Position numbers and translations under genes: made by a program
Assembly (NCBI RefSeq): GCF_011306175.1
Contig: NZ_CP049913.1
Span: 930,001-994,000 of the forward strand
DNA from: Vibrio sp. HDW18
Lineage (GTDB): Bacteria; Pseudomonadota; Gammaproteobacteria; Enterobacterales; Vibrionaceae
Reading direction: 5' to 3'
DNA: 64,000 bases
Shown here: piece by piece, positions 53,916-64,000 of the stretch
Numbering within the stretch: position 1 is the first letter of the stretch
Layout: each line of letters opens with the position of its first letter
Notes under the pieces: model-generated
The model's database searches: none
The model's input: only the letters and a program-made list of their open reading frames with translations
What the model was told of the DNA's origin: nothing

Positions 53916-55322
53916 TTATTCATCGTCAAATGCAGGTCCAGCATAGTTGTCGAAGCGAGAATATTGTCCTTGGAAAGTAAGGCGCACCGAGCCTATCGGG
54001 CCATTACGCTGCTTACCGAGAATGATTTCTGCAGTGCCTTTTAATGGGCTATCAGGATGGTAAACCTCATCACGATAGATAAACATGATCAAATCGGCAT
54101 CCTGCTCAATCGAACCTGATTCACGTAAATCTGAGTTAACTGGACGTTTATCGGCCCGTTGCTCCAAAGAACGGTTGAGCTGCGAGAGTGCCACCACAGG
54201 TACATTCAATTCTTTCGCTAATGCCTTCAGCGAGCGAGAAATTTCGGCAATTTCCAGTGTCCGGTTATCGGTTAACGCAGGGACTCGCATTAATTGTAAA
54301 TAGTCGACCATGATCAGCGATAAACCACCATGTTCACGAGCAACACGGCGCGCACGTGAGCGCACTTCAGTGGGGGTCAAACCAGAACTGTCGTCAATGT
54401 ACATATTCTTCTTCTCCATGAGAATGCCCATGGTCGATGAGATACGGGCCCAATCTTCATCATCGAGCTGACCGGTACGAATTTTGGTTTGATCGACACG
54501 CGACAGTGAGGCCAACATCCGCATCATGATCTGCTCCGCTGGCATCTCCAGCGAAAAGATCAGCACTGGCTTATCTTGCTCCATCGCGGCGTTTTCACAT
54601 AAGTTCATCGCAAAGGTGGTTTTACCCATTGAAGGACGCGCGGCAACAATGATCAGATCCGAGCCTTGTAAACCAGCGGTTTTCTTATTCAGATCGGTAA
54701 AACCGGTATTCACCCCAGTCACACCATCCTGTGGCATTTTATACAGCAACTCAATCCGCTCTAAGGTGCGCTCTAAAATGCTATCGACATTTTTCGGGCC
54801 TTCATTTTCACTGGTGCGCGCTTCAGCAATCGCAAACACTTTACTTTCGGCTAGATCGAGGAGATCTTCGGCGTTACGTCCCTGTGGATCGTAACCCGCA
54901 TCGGCAATTTCATTAGCAACCCCAATCAGATTGCGCACCAGCGCACGCTGAGCGACAATCTCGGCGTAAGCATTAATGTTGGCAGCGCTTGGGGTATTTT
55001 TGGCTAAATCGGCGAGATAAGCAAAACCGCCGACATCTTCTAATTGCTCGCGTTGCTCTAGGTATTCCGATAGTGTGATTAAATCCAGCGGCTTGCTTGC
55101 CTCGAGAATCGATTTCACCCCATCAAAAATCAGACGATGTGGCCGACTATAGAAATCCTGCGTCACCACATGCTCAGAGACCGTATCCCAACGCTCATTA
55201 TCCAACAGCAAACCACCAATGACGGATTGCTCTGCCTCTAACGAATGGGGAGGAACTTTGATAGCATCGACTTGTGCATCAGAAGTTTTACGGTTTCGTT
55301 TATCAGTACGTGGATCTGCCAT
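53916..55322 (-). CDS. dnaB: Replicative DNA helicase DnaB
   Basis: A 468-residue hexameric 5'-3' helicase of the replisome. The N-terminal domain contains PPHSLEAEQSVIGGLLLDNE, and the RecA-like domain Walker A is AARPSMGKTTF near residue 228. Walker B is LIMVDYLQLM, and the C-terminal LSQLNRSLEQRADKRPVNSDLRESGSIEQDADLIMFIYRDE segment is strongly conserved. Length matches E. coli DnaB (471). No intein is present. Confidence 0.98.
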   Translation of the reverse strand: MADPRTDKRNRKTSDAQVDAIKVPPHSLEAEQSVIGGLLLDNERWDTVSEHVVTQDFYSRPHRLIFDGVKSILEASKPLDLITLSEYLEQREQLEDVGGFAYLADLAKNTPSAANINAYAEIVAQRALVRNLIGVANEIADAGYDPQGRNAEDLLDLAESKVFAIAEARTSENEGPKNVDSILERTLERIELLYKMPQDGVTGVNTGFTDLNKKTAGLQGSDLIIVAARPSMGKTTFAMNLCENAAMEQDKPVLIFSLEMPAEQIMMRMLASLSRVDQTKIRTGQLDDEDWARISSTMGILMEKKNMYIDDSSGLTPTEVRSRARRVAREHGGLSLIMVDYLQLMRVPALTDNRTLEIAEISRSLKALAKELNVPVVALSQLNRSLEQRADKRPVNSDLRESGSIEQDADLIMFIYRDEVYHPDSPLKGTAEIILGKQRNGPIGSVRLTFQGQYSRFDNYAGPAFDDE

Positions 55323-55492
55323 GACTTCGCTTTAAGTAACTTTTGAATGTCCGTCATTATAACGAGAATCCATGATTTGTAATTAAGGCAAAGAAAGTTT
55401 GTGTATCGAGTGTTCAGAATTGACCTTGAGTTGACTCAAACTCAACCATGAATTTTTACTATGCCACCACCCTAAACGTAGAAGAGGTGATC

Positions 55493-56254
55493 GTGTTCCC
55501 CAGATGGTTAACTTGGACGAGTCTCGCACTCTGCTTTCCTGCGCTCGCCGAGCCAGCAAAATCAAACAGCGATATCAGAGTGCCTTCCCCATGGAGTCAT
55601 CATGTCGAATTTGGCTATCAAGCCCACACTGGCAACACCGATTCACAATCACTCACTTCCCGTATGAAGTCCGAATACACCTCGGGTCGTCATCGTACCT
55701 ATGGCGAATGGAAATTTTATAAGCTGGATAAAAATGGCAAAGCCAATAAGCACCAATCCACCTACGCGTTACAAAGCGACTATAAACTGGGTCCGAAAAC
55801 CTATTTATACGCCAGCTTCTATGGCACTGATTCGCGTTATAGTGCTTATTTCAAAGACTATACTCTCTCGGCAGGTCTCGGTTATCAATTTGTTTATACA
55901 GAAGATTTTACACTAGAGGTAGAAGTCGGCCCCGGTTTTCGCTACCAAAAACCCAACCAAGATGAGATTGATAAAAACGATATTGTGTTCCCCGATCAAG
56001 TCAATGAAGGGATTTTTCGTGGTAATTTGAAAAGTGAATGGCAAGCGTTAGCCAATTTATGCTTCGCGGCAGAATTAACTATGGTATCAGGAGGGAGTAA
56101 CACCAGCGTCGATAGCGATCTGAGTGTCACCAATAAAATCACCGATAATATCGGATTGAAAATTCGCCAGTCCCGCCAATTTCACAACCGCGTACCTGAG
56201 GGATTGAGTAAAGAGGACAGCGTATTTTCGGTTAATTTACGTTTCCAATTTTAA
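55493..56254 (+). CDS. DUF481 family outer-membrane protein
   Basis: About 253 residues when started at GTG 55493, which has AGAGG 5 nt upstream and gives a signal peptide (FPRWLTWTSLALCFPALA). The frame extends to 55448. The mature part has the DUF481/YdiY pattern (VEFGYQAHTGNTDSQSLTSRMKSEY, followed by antiparallel strands) and ends in RFQF, as in outer-membrane barrels. Its function is unknown. It is divergent from dnaB and convergent with rplI. Confidence 0.78.
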   Translation: MFPRWLTWTSLALCFPALAEPAKSNSDIRVPSPWSHHVEFGYQAHTGNTDSQSLTSRMKSEYTSGRHRTYGEWKFYKLDKNGKANKHQSTYALQSDYKLGPKTYLYASFYGTDSRYSAYFKDYTLSAGLGYQFVYTEDFTLEVEVGPGFRYQKPNQDEIDKNDIVFPDQVNEGIFRGNLKSEWQALANLCFAAELTMVSGGSNTSVDSDLSVTNKITDNIGLKIRQSRQFHNRVPEGLSKEDSVFSVNLRFQF

Positions 56255-56261
56255 GCAAAAA

Positions 56262-56287
56262 AAAACACCAGCCGAAGCTGGTGTTTT
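56262..56287. terminator. Bidirectional terminator, DUF481 gene and rplI
   Basis: AAAACACCAGC-CGAA-GCTGGTGTTTT: an 11-bp stem with a tetraloop between convergent genes, preceded by As and followed by Ts. Confidence 0.92.
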
Positions 56288-56308
56288 CATATTCGTCAAT
56301 AACTGAAA

Positions 56309-56758
56309 TTACTCAGCAACAACTTGAACTTTCGCAGTTGCAAACACTTCAGAGTGAAGTTGAACGCTAACTTCGAATTCGCCAACATTGCGCAGAGCGC
56401 CTTCAGGCAGGCGAACTTCGCTCTTAGATACTTTAACGCCAGCTGCAGTGATTGCATCAGCGATATCACGAGTACCGATAGAACCGAACAGTTTACCTTC
56501 GTCACCAGCTTTAGAAGCAATTACCACTGCTTCCAGAGCGTTAACTTGGTCAGCACGAGCTTGAGCAGCAGTCAGTTGCTCAGCAACTTTTGCTTCTAAC
56601 TCTGCACGACGGCTTTCAAACATTGCAACGTTAGCTTTAGTTGCCATTACTGCCTTACCTTGTGGGATAAGGAAGTTACGAGCGTAACCAGATTTAACGT
56701 TTACAGTATCGCCAAGGCTGCCTAGATTACCGATTTTATCAAGTAGAATAACTTGCAT
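56309..56758 (-). CDS. rplI: 50S ribosomal protein bL9
   Basis: 149 residues; L9 is an elongated two-domain protein at the base of the L1 stalk. The signature [34 protein letters not shown] opens it; the central helix (residues 40-75) and C-terminal domain ([14 protein letters not shown]) follow. It is the last gene of rpsF-priB-rpsR-rplI. Confidence 0.98.
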   Translation of the reverse strand: MQVILLDKIGNLGSLGDTVNVKSGYARNFLIPQGKAVMATKANVAMFESRRAELEAKVAEQLTAAQARADQVNALEAVVIASKAGDEGKLFGSIGTRDIADAITAAGVKVSKSEVRLPEGALRNVGEFEVSVQLHSEVFATAKVQVVAE

Positions 56759-56791
56759 TGCTTAATCCTCTTTCTTAATAAACGGTGCCGA

Positions 56792-57022
<231 letters not shown>

Positions 57023-57034
57023 CTATCTCCTGAT

Positions 57035-57352
57035 CTATATATGAGAAATTTTGTCGGCATGCAGCACTAATTTACCTACGCCATTTCGGCTGGTTTGGTA
57101 AGCTAAAAAACCGCTTACCAAAATGCTACTGCCTTGTACTAAATTTTGAGTTAATGTTGTTGACCCTGCCTCACTGACCACCACCGCCAAGCGACAAAAC
57201 ACTTGTCTTGGGAGGTTAGCTTCAACCATCGTAGAGCGATGCTCTAGCCAAAAATGGCAATGTTTAACACCCGATGGGCTTTGGCTTCGAACCGGAGCTT
57301 TTGCGACAATGCCACTTAACTCGATTCGATTGGTCAGCGAATCATTACTCAA
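57035..57352 (-). CDS. priB: Primosomal replication protein N
   Basis: 105 residues with one OB-fold, as in E. coli PriB (104). Recognisable parts are [33 protein letters not shown] and [21 protein letters not shown]. It binds ssDNA and PriA during replication restart. Its start overlaps the end of rpsF by 8 bp, the conserved arrangement of this operon in enterobacteria and vibrios. Confidence 0.93.
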   Translation of the reverse strand: MSNDSLTNRIELSGIVAKAPVRSQSPSGVKHCHFWLEHRSTMVEANLPRQVFCRLAVVVSEAGSTTLTQNLVQGSSILVSGFLAYQTSRNGVGKLVLHADKISHI

Positions 57353-57713
57353 CGTCTGCGTCGAATTTCACTTCGTCACGCTTTACACGCTCTTCACGAG
57401 CTTTCAGCATGATTGAAGGTTCAGTGATAGCAGCTTTAGTACGCATGATCATGTTACGTAGAACTGCATCGTTGAAACGGAAAGCAGTTTCTAGTTCATC
57501 AACCACTGCTTGGTCAGCTTCAACGTTCATCAGAACGTAGTGAGCTTTGTGCAGTTTGTTGATTGGGTAAGCCAGTTGACGACGACCCCAATCTTCTAAA
57601 CGGTGGATTTTACCGCCCGCTTCAGTGATTGAACCAGTGTAACGTTCGATCATGCCAGCAACTTGCTCGCTTTGATCTGGGTGCACCATGAATACGATTT
57701 CGTAATGACGCAT
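57345..57713 (-). CDS. rpsF: 30S ribosomal protein bS6
   Basis: 122 residues, beginning [22 protein letters not shown], with [18 protein letters not shown]. The acidic C-terminal tail ends [10 protein letters not shown]; in E. coli a similar tail is extended with glutamates. It heads the operon with priB, rpsR and rplI; its promoter is at 57812-57840. Confidence 0.98.
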   Translation of the reverse strand: MRHYEIVFMVHPDQSEQVAGMIERYTGSITEAGGKIHRLEDWGRRQLAYPINKLHKAHYVLMNVEADQAVVDELETAFRFNDAVLRNMIMRTKAAITEPSIMLKAREERVKRDEVKFDADVE

Positions 57714-57811
57714 TATTTGCTCCTTACGGATTATTCAGCTTCCAGAGTTGGCCCGGTCATCCAGAGGAAGCAAGGAACTAATGATAATTGACCGAGAATT
57801 AAGGAGCGGGA

Positions 57812-57840
57812 ATAGTACAGAAACAAAGCAGCTTTAGCAA
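57812..57840 (-). promoter_or_regulatory. Promoter of the rpsF operon
   Basis: On the minus strand TTGCTA and TACTAT with 17 bp between them, followed by a GC-rich discriminator (TCCCGCTCC), about 100 bp before rpsF. Confidence 0.7.
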
Positions 57841-57924
57841 GGGAATTGATGTGTGGTTTTGATCGTGTGATGCAATCTGTAAATTCGGGAGGGATGAACG
57901 ATAAAATGGTTACCGCAAAAAATG

Positions 57925-57952
57925 AAAAAGGGCAGCCGAAGCTCCCCTTTTT
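57925..57952 (-). terminator. tuf terminator (end of the str operon)
   Basis: A 12-bp stem with one mismatch and a UUCG loop (minus strand GGGGAGC-TTCG-GCTGCCC flanked by A5 and U5), 32 bp after the tuf stop. Confidence 0.85.
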
Positions 57953-57984
57953 CGATGCAGCATTGCGCGGCAAGATTAACGCAA

Positions 57985-59169
57985 TTAAGCGATGATCTTC
58001 GCTACAACACCAGCACCTACTGTACGACCGCCTTCACGGATCGCAAAGCGTAGACCTTCGTCCATCGCGATTGGTGCAATCAGGTCAACTACCATTTGGA
58101 TGTTGTCGCCTGGCATTACCATTTCTACGCCTTCTGGTAGCTCGATGCTGCCTGTTACGTCAGTTGTACGGAAGTAGAACTGTGGACGGTAACCTTTGAA
58201 GAATGGAGTATGACGGCCACCTTCATCTTTTGACAGTACGTATACTTCTGACTCGAACTTAGTGTGTGGAGTGATTGAACCTGGCTTCGCCAGTACTTGT
58301 CCACGCTCTACGTCGTCACGCTTAGTACCACGTAGCAGGGCACCAACGTTCTCACCTGCACGACCTTCGTCAAGCAGCTTACGGAACATTTCTACACCAG
58401 TACAGGTAGTCGTTACTGTGTCTTTGATACCTACGATCGCAACTTCGTCACCCACTTTCAGGATGCCGCGCTCGATACGACCAGTTACTACAGTACCACG
58501 GCCTTGGATTGAGAATACGTCTTCGATTGGCATCAGGAATGCCATGTCTACTGCACGCTCTGGCTCTGGAATGTAAGTGTCCAGCGCTTCTGCCAGTTCA
58601 ATGATCTTCGCTTCCCACTGCTCTTCGCCGTTTAGCGCGCCCAGTGCTGAACCTTGGATTACTGGCAGGTCATCACCTGGGAAATCGTACTCTGACAACA
58701 GCTCACGTACTTCCATTTCAACCAGCTCTAGTAGCTCTTCGTCATCAACCATGTCACATTTGTTCATGAATACGATGATGTAAGGGATACCTACTTGACG
58801 ACCCAGCAGGATGTGCTCACGAGTTTGTGGCATTGGGCCATCTGTCGCTGCTACTACTAGGATACCACCGTCCATCTGTGCAGCACCAGTGATCATGTTC
58901 TTAACATAATCCGCGTGTCCTGGACAGTCTACGTGTGCGTAGTGACGGTTTGGTGTATCGTACTCTACGTGAGAAGTATTGATAGTAATACCACGCTCAC
59001 GCTCTTCTGGTGCGTTGTCGATTGACGCGAAGTCACGCGCTTTACCGCCGTATACTTTAGACAGTACAGTACAGATAGCTGCAGTTAGAGTTGTTTTACC
59101 GTGGTCAACGTGGCCGATAGTACCAACGTTTACGTGCGGTTTCGTACGTTCAAATTTTTCTTTAGACAC
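57985..59169 (-). CDS. tufB: Elongation factor Tu
   Basis: A 394-residue GTPase that delivers aminoacyl-tRNA to the ribosome. G-motifs: [10 protein letters not shown] (P-loop), [13 protein letters not shown]. Domains 2 and 3 are complete, ending [10 protein letters not shown]. It is the last gene of the str operon (rpsL-rpsG-fusA-tuf). Vibrios usually carry a second copy elsewhere, so the choice of symbol (tufA or tufB) is arbitrary. Confidence 0.97.
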   Translation of the reverse strand: MSKEKFERTKPHVNVGTIGHVDHGKTTLTAAICTVLSKVYGGKARDFASIDNAPEERERGITINTSHVEYDTPNRHYAHVDCPGHADYVKNMITGAAQMDGGILVVAATDGPMPQTREHILLGRQVGIPYIIVFMNKCDMVDDEELLELVEMEVRELLSEYDFPGDDLPVIQGSALGALNGEEQWEAKIIELAEALDTYIPEPERAVDMAFLMPIEDVFSIQGRGTVVTGRIERGILKVGDEVAIVGIKDTVTTTCTGVEMFRKLLDEGRAGENVGALLRGTKRDDVERGQVLAKPGSITPHTKFESEVYVLSKDEGGRHTPFFKGYRPQFYFRTTDVTGSIELPEGVEMVMPGDNIQMVVDLIAPIAMDEGLRFAIREGGRTVGAGVVAKIIA

Positions 59170-59290
59170 GATCGTGTTCCTTCCTAGTTATGATTCGCTT
59201 TGGGTAAGCATACCCAAGGCGCGCCAGAAATTGCTATTTTATGCGCCAACTCACATCAGCGCAATAGATTCGTTATTAACCAAACAACGG

Positions 59291-61387
59291 TTAACCACGC
59301 TCTGCGATAATTGCATCGGCAACATTTTTCGGCACATCAGCGTACTCAGCAAACTCCATAGAGTAAGAAGCACGGCCTTGTGTGGCAGAACGCAGGTCAG
59401 TTGCATAACCAAACATTTCAGAAAGTGGTACTTTAGCATGGATAATTTTCAGTCCCGCAGGGCCGTCATCCATACCTTCGATGATGCCACGACGACGGTT
59501 TAGATCGCCAACGACATCACCCATCCAATCTTCTGGCGTGGTGATTTCAACTTTCATTAACGGCTCAAGAAGAACAGGATCCGCTTCAAGCGTACCTTTC
59601 TTGAATGCCATAGAACCAGCGATTTTAAATGCCATTTCGCTGGAGTCGACATCGTGGAATGAACCATCAAACAGGGTCGCTTTAACATCCAAAACAGGAT
59701 AGCCAGCTAACACACCGTTGTTCATTTGTTCCTCGATGCCTTTCGCAACAGGGTTGATAAATTCTTTAGGAATCACCCCACCCGCGATTGCGTCAACGAA
59801 GACAAAACCTTGACCAGGCTCAGAAGGTTCAATTTTCAGCCATACGTGACCGTATTGACCACGACCACCAGACTGACGAACAAATTTGCCTTCCACTTCC
59901 GATTTACCACGAATGGTTTCACGGTAAGCCACCTGAGGTTTGCCGACGTTACAATCCACACCAAACTCACGTTTCATGCGATCGACGATAATATCTAGGT
60001 GAAGTTCACCCATACCAGAAATCAGTGTCTGACCGGTTTCACCATCAGTTTCGACTCGGAATGAGGGATCTTCTGCCGCGAGCTTACCCAGCGCAACACC
60101 CATCTTCTCCTGATCCGCTTTCGAGCGAGGCTCGACCGCGATTTGGATCACAGGCTCTGGAAACTCCATACGCTCCAGAATCACAATATGATTCGGATCA
60201 CACAAAGTATCACCGGTGGTGACATCTTTCAGGCCGATGGCGGCTGCAATGTCGCCAGCACGAATCTCTTTGATTTCATCACGCTTATTAGCATGCATCT
60301 GTACGATACGGCCAAAGCGCTCTTTCTTTTGCTTCACTGAGTTGTAAACCGCATCACCCGAGTTAACCACTCCAGAGTAGACGCGAATAAAGGTCAGTGA
60401 ACCAACAAATGGATCGGTAGCAATCTTAAACGCGAGTGAAGAAAATGGTTCGTTGTCGTCGGCGTGACGCTCAACCGCATTTTCTCGATCATCAGTACCC
60501 TTGATCGCTGGTACATCGGTCGGTGACGGTAGATATTCAATCACTGCATCCAGTACCGCTTGCACGCCTTTGTTCTTAAATGCACTACCACAAGTAGCAA
60601 GAACAATTTCGTTATTGATGGTACGCTGACGTAGAGCTTGTTTGATCTCTAGTTCAGTGAGTTCACCATCTTCAAGGTATTTTTCCATCAACTCTTCACT
60701 GGCTTCGGCAGCCGCTTCCACAAGGTGGTTACGCCACTCTTGGGCAAGCTCTTGCATGTCGGCCGGAATGTCTTCATAAGTGAAGCTCATGCCCTGATCG
60801 GCTTCATTCCAGTTGATGGCTTTCATCTTGATAAGGTCGATGACACCTTTGAACTCTTCTTCTGCACCAATGTTAAGCTGGATTGGAACTGGGTTCGCAC
60901 CAAGACGATGTTTAATTTGGCCTACTACGCGTAAGAAATCTGCACCTGCACGGTCCATTTTGTTGACGAATACCATGCGTGGAACGCCGTATTTGTCAGC
61001 TTGACGCCAAACGGTTTCAGACTGCGGTTCAACACCAGATGTGCCACAGAATACGACCACTGCACCATCAAGTACACGCAGTGAACGCTCTACTTCGATC
61101 GTAAAGTCAACGTGTCCAGGGGTATCAATGATGTTGATGCGATGTTCTTGGAATTGTGCTTCCATACCACGCCAGAAGGTGGTTGTCGCGGCAGAGGTAA
61201 TGGTAATACCACGCTCTTGCTCTTGGACCATCCAGTCCATAGTCGCAGCGCCGTCGTGAACTTCGCCAATTTTGTGAGAGAGGCCAGTGTAGAACAGAAT
61301 ACGCTCAGTAGTGGTTGTTTTTCCTGCATCTACGTGAGCACAAATACCGATATTACGGTAGCGCTCAATAGGCGTTTTACGAGCCAC
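59291..61387 (-). CDS. fusA: Elongation factor G
   Basis: A 698-residue translocase GTPase. G-motifs: [15 protein letters not shown] near residue 17, DTPGHVDF near 88, NKMDR near 142. Domain IV contains the [14 protein letters not shown] segment. It moves tRNAs and mRNA after peptide transfer and takes part in recycling. Length fits fusA of the str operon. The gap to tuf is 121 bp. Confidence 0.98.
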   Translation of the reverse strand: MARKTPIERYRNIGICAHVDAGKTTTTERILFYTGLSHKIGEVHDGAATMDWMVQEQERGITITSAATTTFWRGMEAQFQEHRINIIDTPGHVDFTIEVERSLRVLDGAVVVFCGTSGVEPQSETVWRQADKYGVPRMVFVNKMDRAGADFLRVVGQIKHRLGANPVPIQLNIGAEEEFKGVIDLIKMKAINWNEADQGMSFTYEDIPADMQELAQEWRNHLVEAAAEASEELMEKYLEDGELTELEIKQALRQRTINNEIVLATCGSAFKNKGVQAVLDAVIEYLPSPTDVPAIKGTDDRENAVERHADDNEPFSSLAFKIATDPFVGSLTFIRVYSGVVNSGDAVYNSVKQKKERFGRIVQMHANKRDEIKEIRAGDIAAAIGLKDVTTGDTLCDPNHIVILERMEFPEPVIQIAVEPRSKADQEKMGVALGKLAAEDPSFRVETDGETGQTLISGMGELHLDIIVDRMKREFGVDCNVGKPQVAYRETIRGKSEVEGKFVRQSGGRGQYGHVWLKIEPSEPGQGFVFVDAIAGGVIPKEFINPVAKGIEEQMNNGVLAGYPVLDVKATLFDGSFHDVDSSEMAFKIAGSMAFKKGTLEADPVLLEPLMKVEITTPEDWMGDVVGDLNRRRGIIEGMDDGPAGLKIIHAKVPLSEMFGYATDLRSATQGRASYSMEFAEYADVPKNVADAIIAERG

Positions 61388-61462
61388 GATTGTATCCTCT
61401 TACTAAGGTCAACCTTAGAAAATAGAAATGTGCTGCGAGAGAGCCTCGCAGCACAGAAGGTA

Positions 61463-61933
61463 TTACCAGCGGTAATGAGCGAACGCTTTGTTCGCTTCTG
61501 CCATACGGTGAACGTCTTCACGTTTCTTAACAGCAGAACCTTTGTTTTCTGACGCATCCAGCATTTCAGCAGCCAGACGAGCAGCCATAGATTTTTCACC
61601 ACGCTTACGCGCAGCTTCAACCAACCAACGCATTGCCAGAGCATTACGACGTACTTGACGTACTTCAACTGGAACTTGGTAAGTTGAACCACCTACACGG
61701 CGAGATTTAACTTCTACCGCTGGGCGAACATTTTCAAGAGCTTCTTCAAATACAGCTAAGTGGTCTTTACCAGACTTCTCAGCCATGGTGTCTAGTGCAG
61801 TGTAAACGATTTTCTCTGCAGTAGATTTTTTACCGTCAACCATAAGGATGTTAACGAATTTTGCCAGCAGTTCAGATTTGAACTTTGGATCTGGAAGGAT
61901 CTTACGCTGACCAATGACGCGACGACGTGGCAT
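61463..61933 (-). CDS. rpsG: 30S ribosomal protein uS7
   Basis: 156 residues; binds 16S helix 28 and the head, and acts as translational repressor of this operon in E. coli. It opens [28 protein letters not shown] and ends AHYRW. Confidence 0.98.
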   Translation of the reverse strand: MPRRRVIGQRKILPDPKFKSELLAKFVNILMVDGKKSTAEKIVYTALDTMAEKSGKDHLAVFEEALENVRPAVEVKSRRVGGSTYQVPVEVRQVRRNALAMRWLVEAARKRGEKSMAARLAAEMLDASENKGSAVKKREDVHRMAEANKAFAHYRW

Positions 61934-62051
61934 GGAATATTCTCCGTTGTCTTATTCTTCAGGTTATCCAAAACTTTTCAGTTTCTTCAAAATTAAAATT
62001 TAATTTTAGTGTTTGGCCTTACTTAAAGCTTCTCTTGTAACAAGAGGGGCA

Positions 62052-62429
<378 letters not shown>

Positions 62430-62510
62430 CTAGCTCCTGATTGACTTAAAGTAAGCTTGTGAAAAATCTATCCCTTCCGCACAAACAGATTGCACAAATA
62501 GGGACGCAAA

Positions 62511-62539
62511 ATTCTATGCAGTAGTGTGGGGGGTGTCAA
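62511..62539 (-). promoter_or_regulatory. Promoter of the str operon
   Basis: On the minus strand TTGACA and TAGAAT with exactly 17 bp between them, followed by TTTGCGTCCC. It lies 85 bp before rpsL; a near-consensus strong sigma-70 promoter. Confidence 0.88.
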
Positions 62540-62610
62540 GAAATATACAGATCTTTTTTCCGGTCCAACCTAGTGTGAGACTGAACTGCGCAGCATAAAT
62601 AATAAAGTTA

Positions 62611-62886
62611 TCACCATGTGATTGATTTTTCATGGCTTGCAGTCAAATCAACCCAATCACTCATCGTGATCACCTCAACATGAGCATCAACTTTGGTTTG
62701 CCAACCACGCGCTGCAAGATCCTCGCGCAGAGCTGAGTATTGAATCTCAGGCATTAAATAGGCTCGATAAGGCGATTGCAGCGCCGCCGCGTAAACCGCG
62801 TTTTCGGTCAGTATCACAACATCGCCCGGTAACAGGTACGCACTGACTAAGGGGATTTTTTCTAGGTGCTTGATAATATGCAGCAT
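62611..62886 (-). CDS. tusB: Sulfurtransferase complex subunit TusB (DsrH family)
   Basis: 91 residues, MLHIIKHLEKIPLVSAYLLPGDVVILTENAVYAA, the DsrH/TusB form. With TusC and TusD it relays sulfur from TusA towards MnmA for 2-thiouridine in tRNA. It is 9 bp after tusC. Confidence 0.92.
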   Translation of the reverse strand: MLHIIKHLEKIPLVSAYLLPGDVVILTENAVYAAALQSPYRAYLMPEIQYSALREDLAARGWQTKVDAHVEVITMSDWVDLTASHEKSITW

Positions 62887-62895
62887 TGCAGATCC

Positions 62896-63252
62896 TTAAA
62901 AAGTCAGGTGTTGATGGTAACCACGCAGTAGACACGCCAACTGTTGTGGCGCAACTACTTGCACATCAAGCAGCAAATCTTGCGGGCTAAGTCCCCAACG
63001 CTGCAAGCTCTGCTCGCACACATAACGTGTTTCAATGTCGTACAAATCCAATAACTTAAACGCGGCAATATAGTCGCGGCTTAAAATCGCGTCCGGTTGC
63101 TGATGTTTAACTAACTGCAATACCCCTTCACCGACGAAAAATAAGGCTTGCTGCTCACTGTAAGCAGAGGCCGCCAAAATAGCATCCAATCCTTCTCGTC
63201 CTGCGGCAATGCCGTGAGGGGCGGTGTGAAATACCCAAGCGATATGATTCAA
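62896..63252 (-). CDS. tusC: Sulfurtransferase complex subunit TusC (DsrF family)
   Basis: 118 residues. The pattern [43 protein letters not shown] is typical of TusC. It overlaps tusD by ATGA and precedes tusB, the fixed tusDCB order. Confidence 0.92.
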   Translation of the reverse strand: MNHIAWVFHTAPHGIAAGREGLDAILAASAYSEQQALFFVGEGVLQLVKHQQPDAILSRDYIAAFKLLDLYDIETRYVCEQSLQRWGLSPQDLLLDVQVVAPQQLACLLRGYHQHLTF

Positions 63253-63644
63253 AACTGCACCACTCGATCTTGTTGTAATAAAGCTTGTGCCAAGCTACCT
63301 AATCCTGCTTGAGTGAAATGAGCGGCGAGGTTATGGCTAGCTAAACTGTGTTGCGAAGCTTCTTGCTCACTCACCACCCCGCGACGCAGCGCAGCAGCGA
63401 CACAGGTTTCCAACTGCACTTGATGATCAACAGCAAGGCTTTGCCAGGCTTGCACTAGATCAAACTCATCGTTCGCTGGCACATGGGTTGCCGAGCCATT
63501 CAACACCCCATCTTGGTAAAAAAATACGCTCTTTAACACATGCCCTTTCGCCAGCAGAGCTTGAGCGAATCGATAGGCGTTACGTGCCGATTGAGTACCG
63601 TATTGTGGCCCGTTGACCACTAAGGTGTAAGTGAGCGGTTTCAC
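63249..63644 (-). CDS. tusD: Sulfurtransferase complex subunit TusD (DsrE family)
   Basis: 131 residues. It opens [30 protein letters not shown], the DsrE/TusD form, and has the active cysteine in [14 protein letters not shown]. It overlaps the upstream regulator gene by ATGA, so the four genes are probably one transcript. Confidence 0.92.
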   Translation of the reverse strand: MKPLTYTLVVNGPQYGTQSARNAYRFAQALLAKGHVLKSVFFYQDGVLNGSATHVPANDEFDLVQAWQSLAVDHQVQLETCVAAALRRGVVSEQEASQHSLASHNLAAHFTQAGLGSLAQALLQQDRVVQF

Positions 63645-64000
63645 TTCTCATCATCCTCAGTTTTACGCTGGCGAATATACAGATACACCGTATGTTTGGA
63701 GATATTGAGCCGATCTGCAACTCGGTTAATCGCATCTTTAATATCAAAAATACCTTTATCAAACAGCGCCATCACAATTTGGCGATTCTTGGTATTGTTC
63801 GACACCGATTTATCGGCATTAATTTCTTCTATAGTCCGCTCGACCGTTTGATCCACCAACTCTTCGACATCGCTAGCAAAATTGACAGACGATGCCGCTT
63901 CTTGGGCTTCTTGAGTCGGCATAAACGATTTCAACACTTGTGAAAAAGGCGCATCGAGATTGACGTTAATGCACAATAAACCAATCACGCGATTATCACC
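63641..64000 (-). CDS. YheO-like PAS/HTH regulator (C-terminal part, cut by window edge)
   Basis: The last ~119 codons of a YheO-family protein; the frame is open through position 64000, so the start lies outside. Residues [19 protein letters not shown] are the end of a PAS-like domain, and the C-terminus has a helix-turn-helix ([27 protein letters not shown]). A gene of this family directly before tusDCB is the usual order in gamma-proteobacteria. Its ligand and targets are not visible. Confidence 0.88.
   Translation of the reverse strand, partial: GDNRVIGLLCINVNLDAPFSQVLKSFMPTQEAQEAASSVNFASDVEELVDQTVERTIEEINADKSVSNNTKNRQIVMALFDKGIFDIKDAINRVADRLNISKHTVYLYIRQRKTEDDEK

Noticed and set aside
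57731-57973. A small ORF between rpsF and tuf
   Set aside because: It covers the tuf terminator and the rpsF promoter and has no recognisable features.
58979-59503. A 174-codon plus-strand frame across the tuf-fusA gap
   Set aside because: It is antisense to both genes and shows no protein-like pattern.

Overview
The window is a chromosomal segment of a Vibrio, almost certainly the V. cholerae clade. The basis is family recognition plus gene order: mreB, a complete MSHA type IV pilus locus, csrD, ssb, a QstR-type regulator, galU, uvrA, a PglL-type O-oligosaccharyltransferase, lysC, metH, a CPA1 antiporter, an rRNA operon, cysHIJ, dusA, zur, cheX, pgi, alr, dnaB, the rpsF operon and the str operon. 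I cannot fix the species from sequence alone.

Layout. 1-330: 5' part of mreB (minus strand). 482-18633: the MSHA pilus locus, all minus strand, with tightly packed and often overlapping genes. Reading from csrD downwards come the assembly genes mshI-J-K-L-M-N-E-G-F, then the pilin genes mshB-A-C-D-O-P-Q. A perfect hairpin directly after mshA probably lowers expression of the minor pilins relative to the major pilin. 18758-24458: ssb, qstR, an ERIC repeat, galU and uvrA with a LexA box. 24522-31827: pglL, a lysine riboswitch with lysC, and metH. 32018-33352: a Na+(K+)/H+ antiporter.

33392-37235: an array of one IS630-type element filling the antiporter-rrn gap. Two complete 1111-bp copies lie in tandem inside a third copy, which itself lies inside a truncated fourth. 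The array ends in three contiguous 18-bp repeats of the IS terminus. 37265-42943: a complete rrn operon (minus): promoters P1 and P2, boxA, 16S, tRNA-Ala(GGC), boxA, 23S, 5S, tRNA-Asp(GTC), terminator.

43131-47443: the sulfate assimilation operon cysJIH (minus). cysI has a one-base frameshift in a run of six Gs, so as written this strain lacks a full-length sulfite reductase hemoprotein. 47645-55322: an outer-membrane barrel protein, dusA, zur-cheX, pgi, alr and dnaB. 55493-56254: a DUF481 outer-membrane protein. 56309-62426: ribosomal and translation genes (rplI, rpsR, priB, rpsF; tuf, fusA, rpsG, rpsL), each set with a strong promoter I can point to. 62611-64000: tusBCD and the truncated 3' part of a YheO-like regulator.

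I found no CRISPR array, prophage, toxin-antitoxin pair or clearly new system. The points most worth a second look are the nested IS array (its arithmetic, its 3-bp junctions and the split +1 reading frame), the cysI homopolymer frameshift, and the regulatory elements in the MSHA locus and upstream of lysC.
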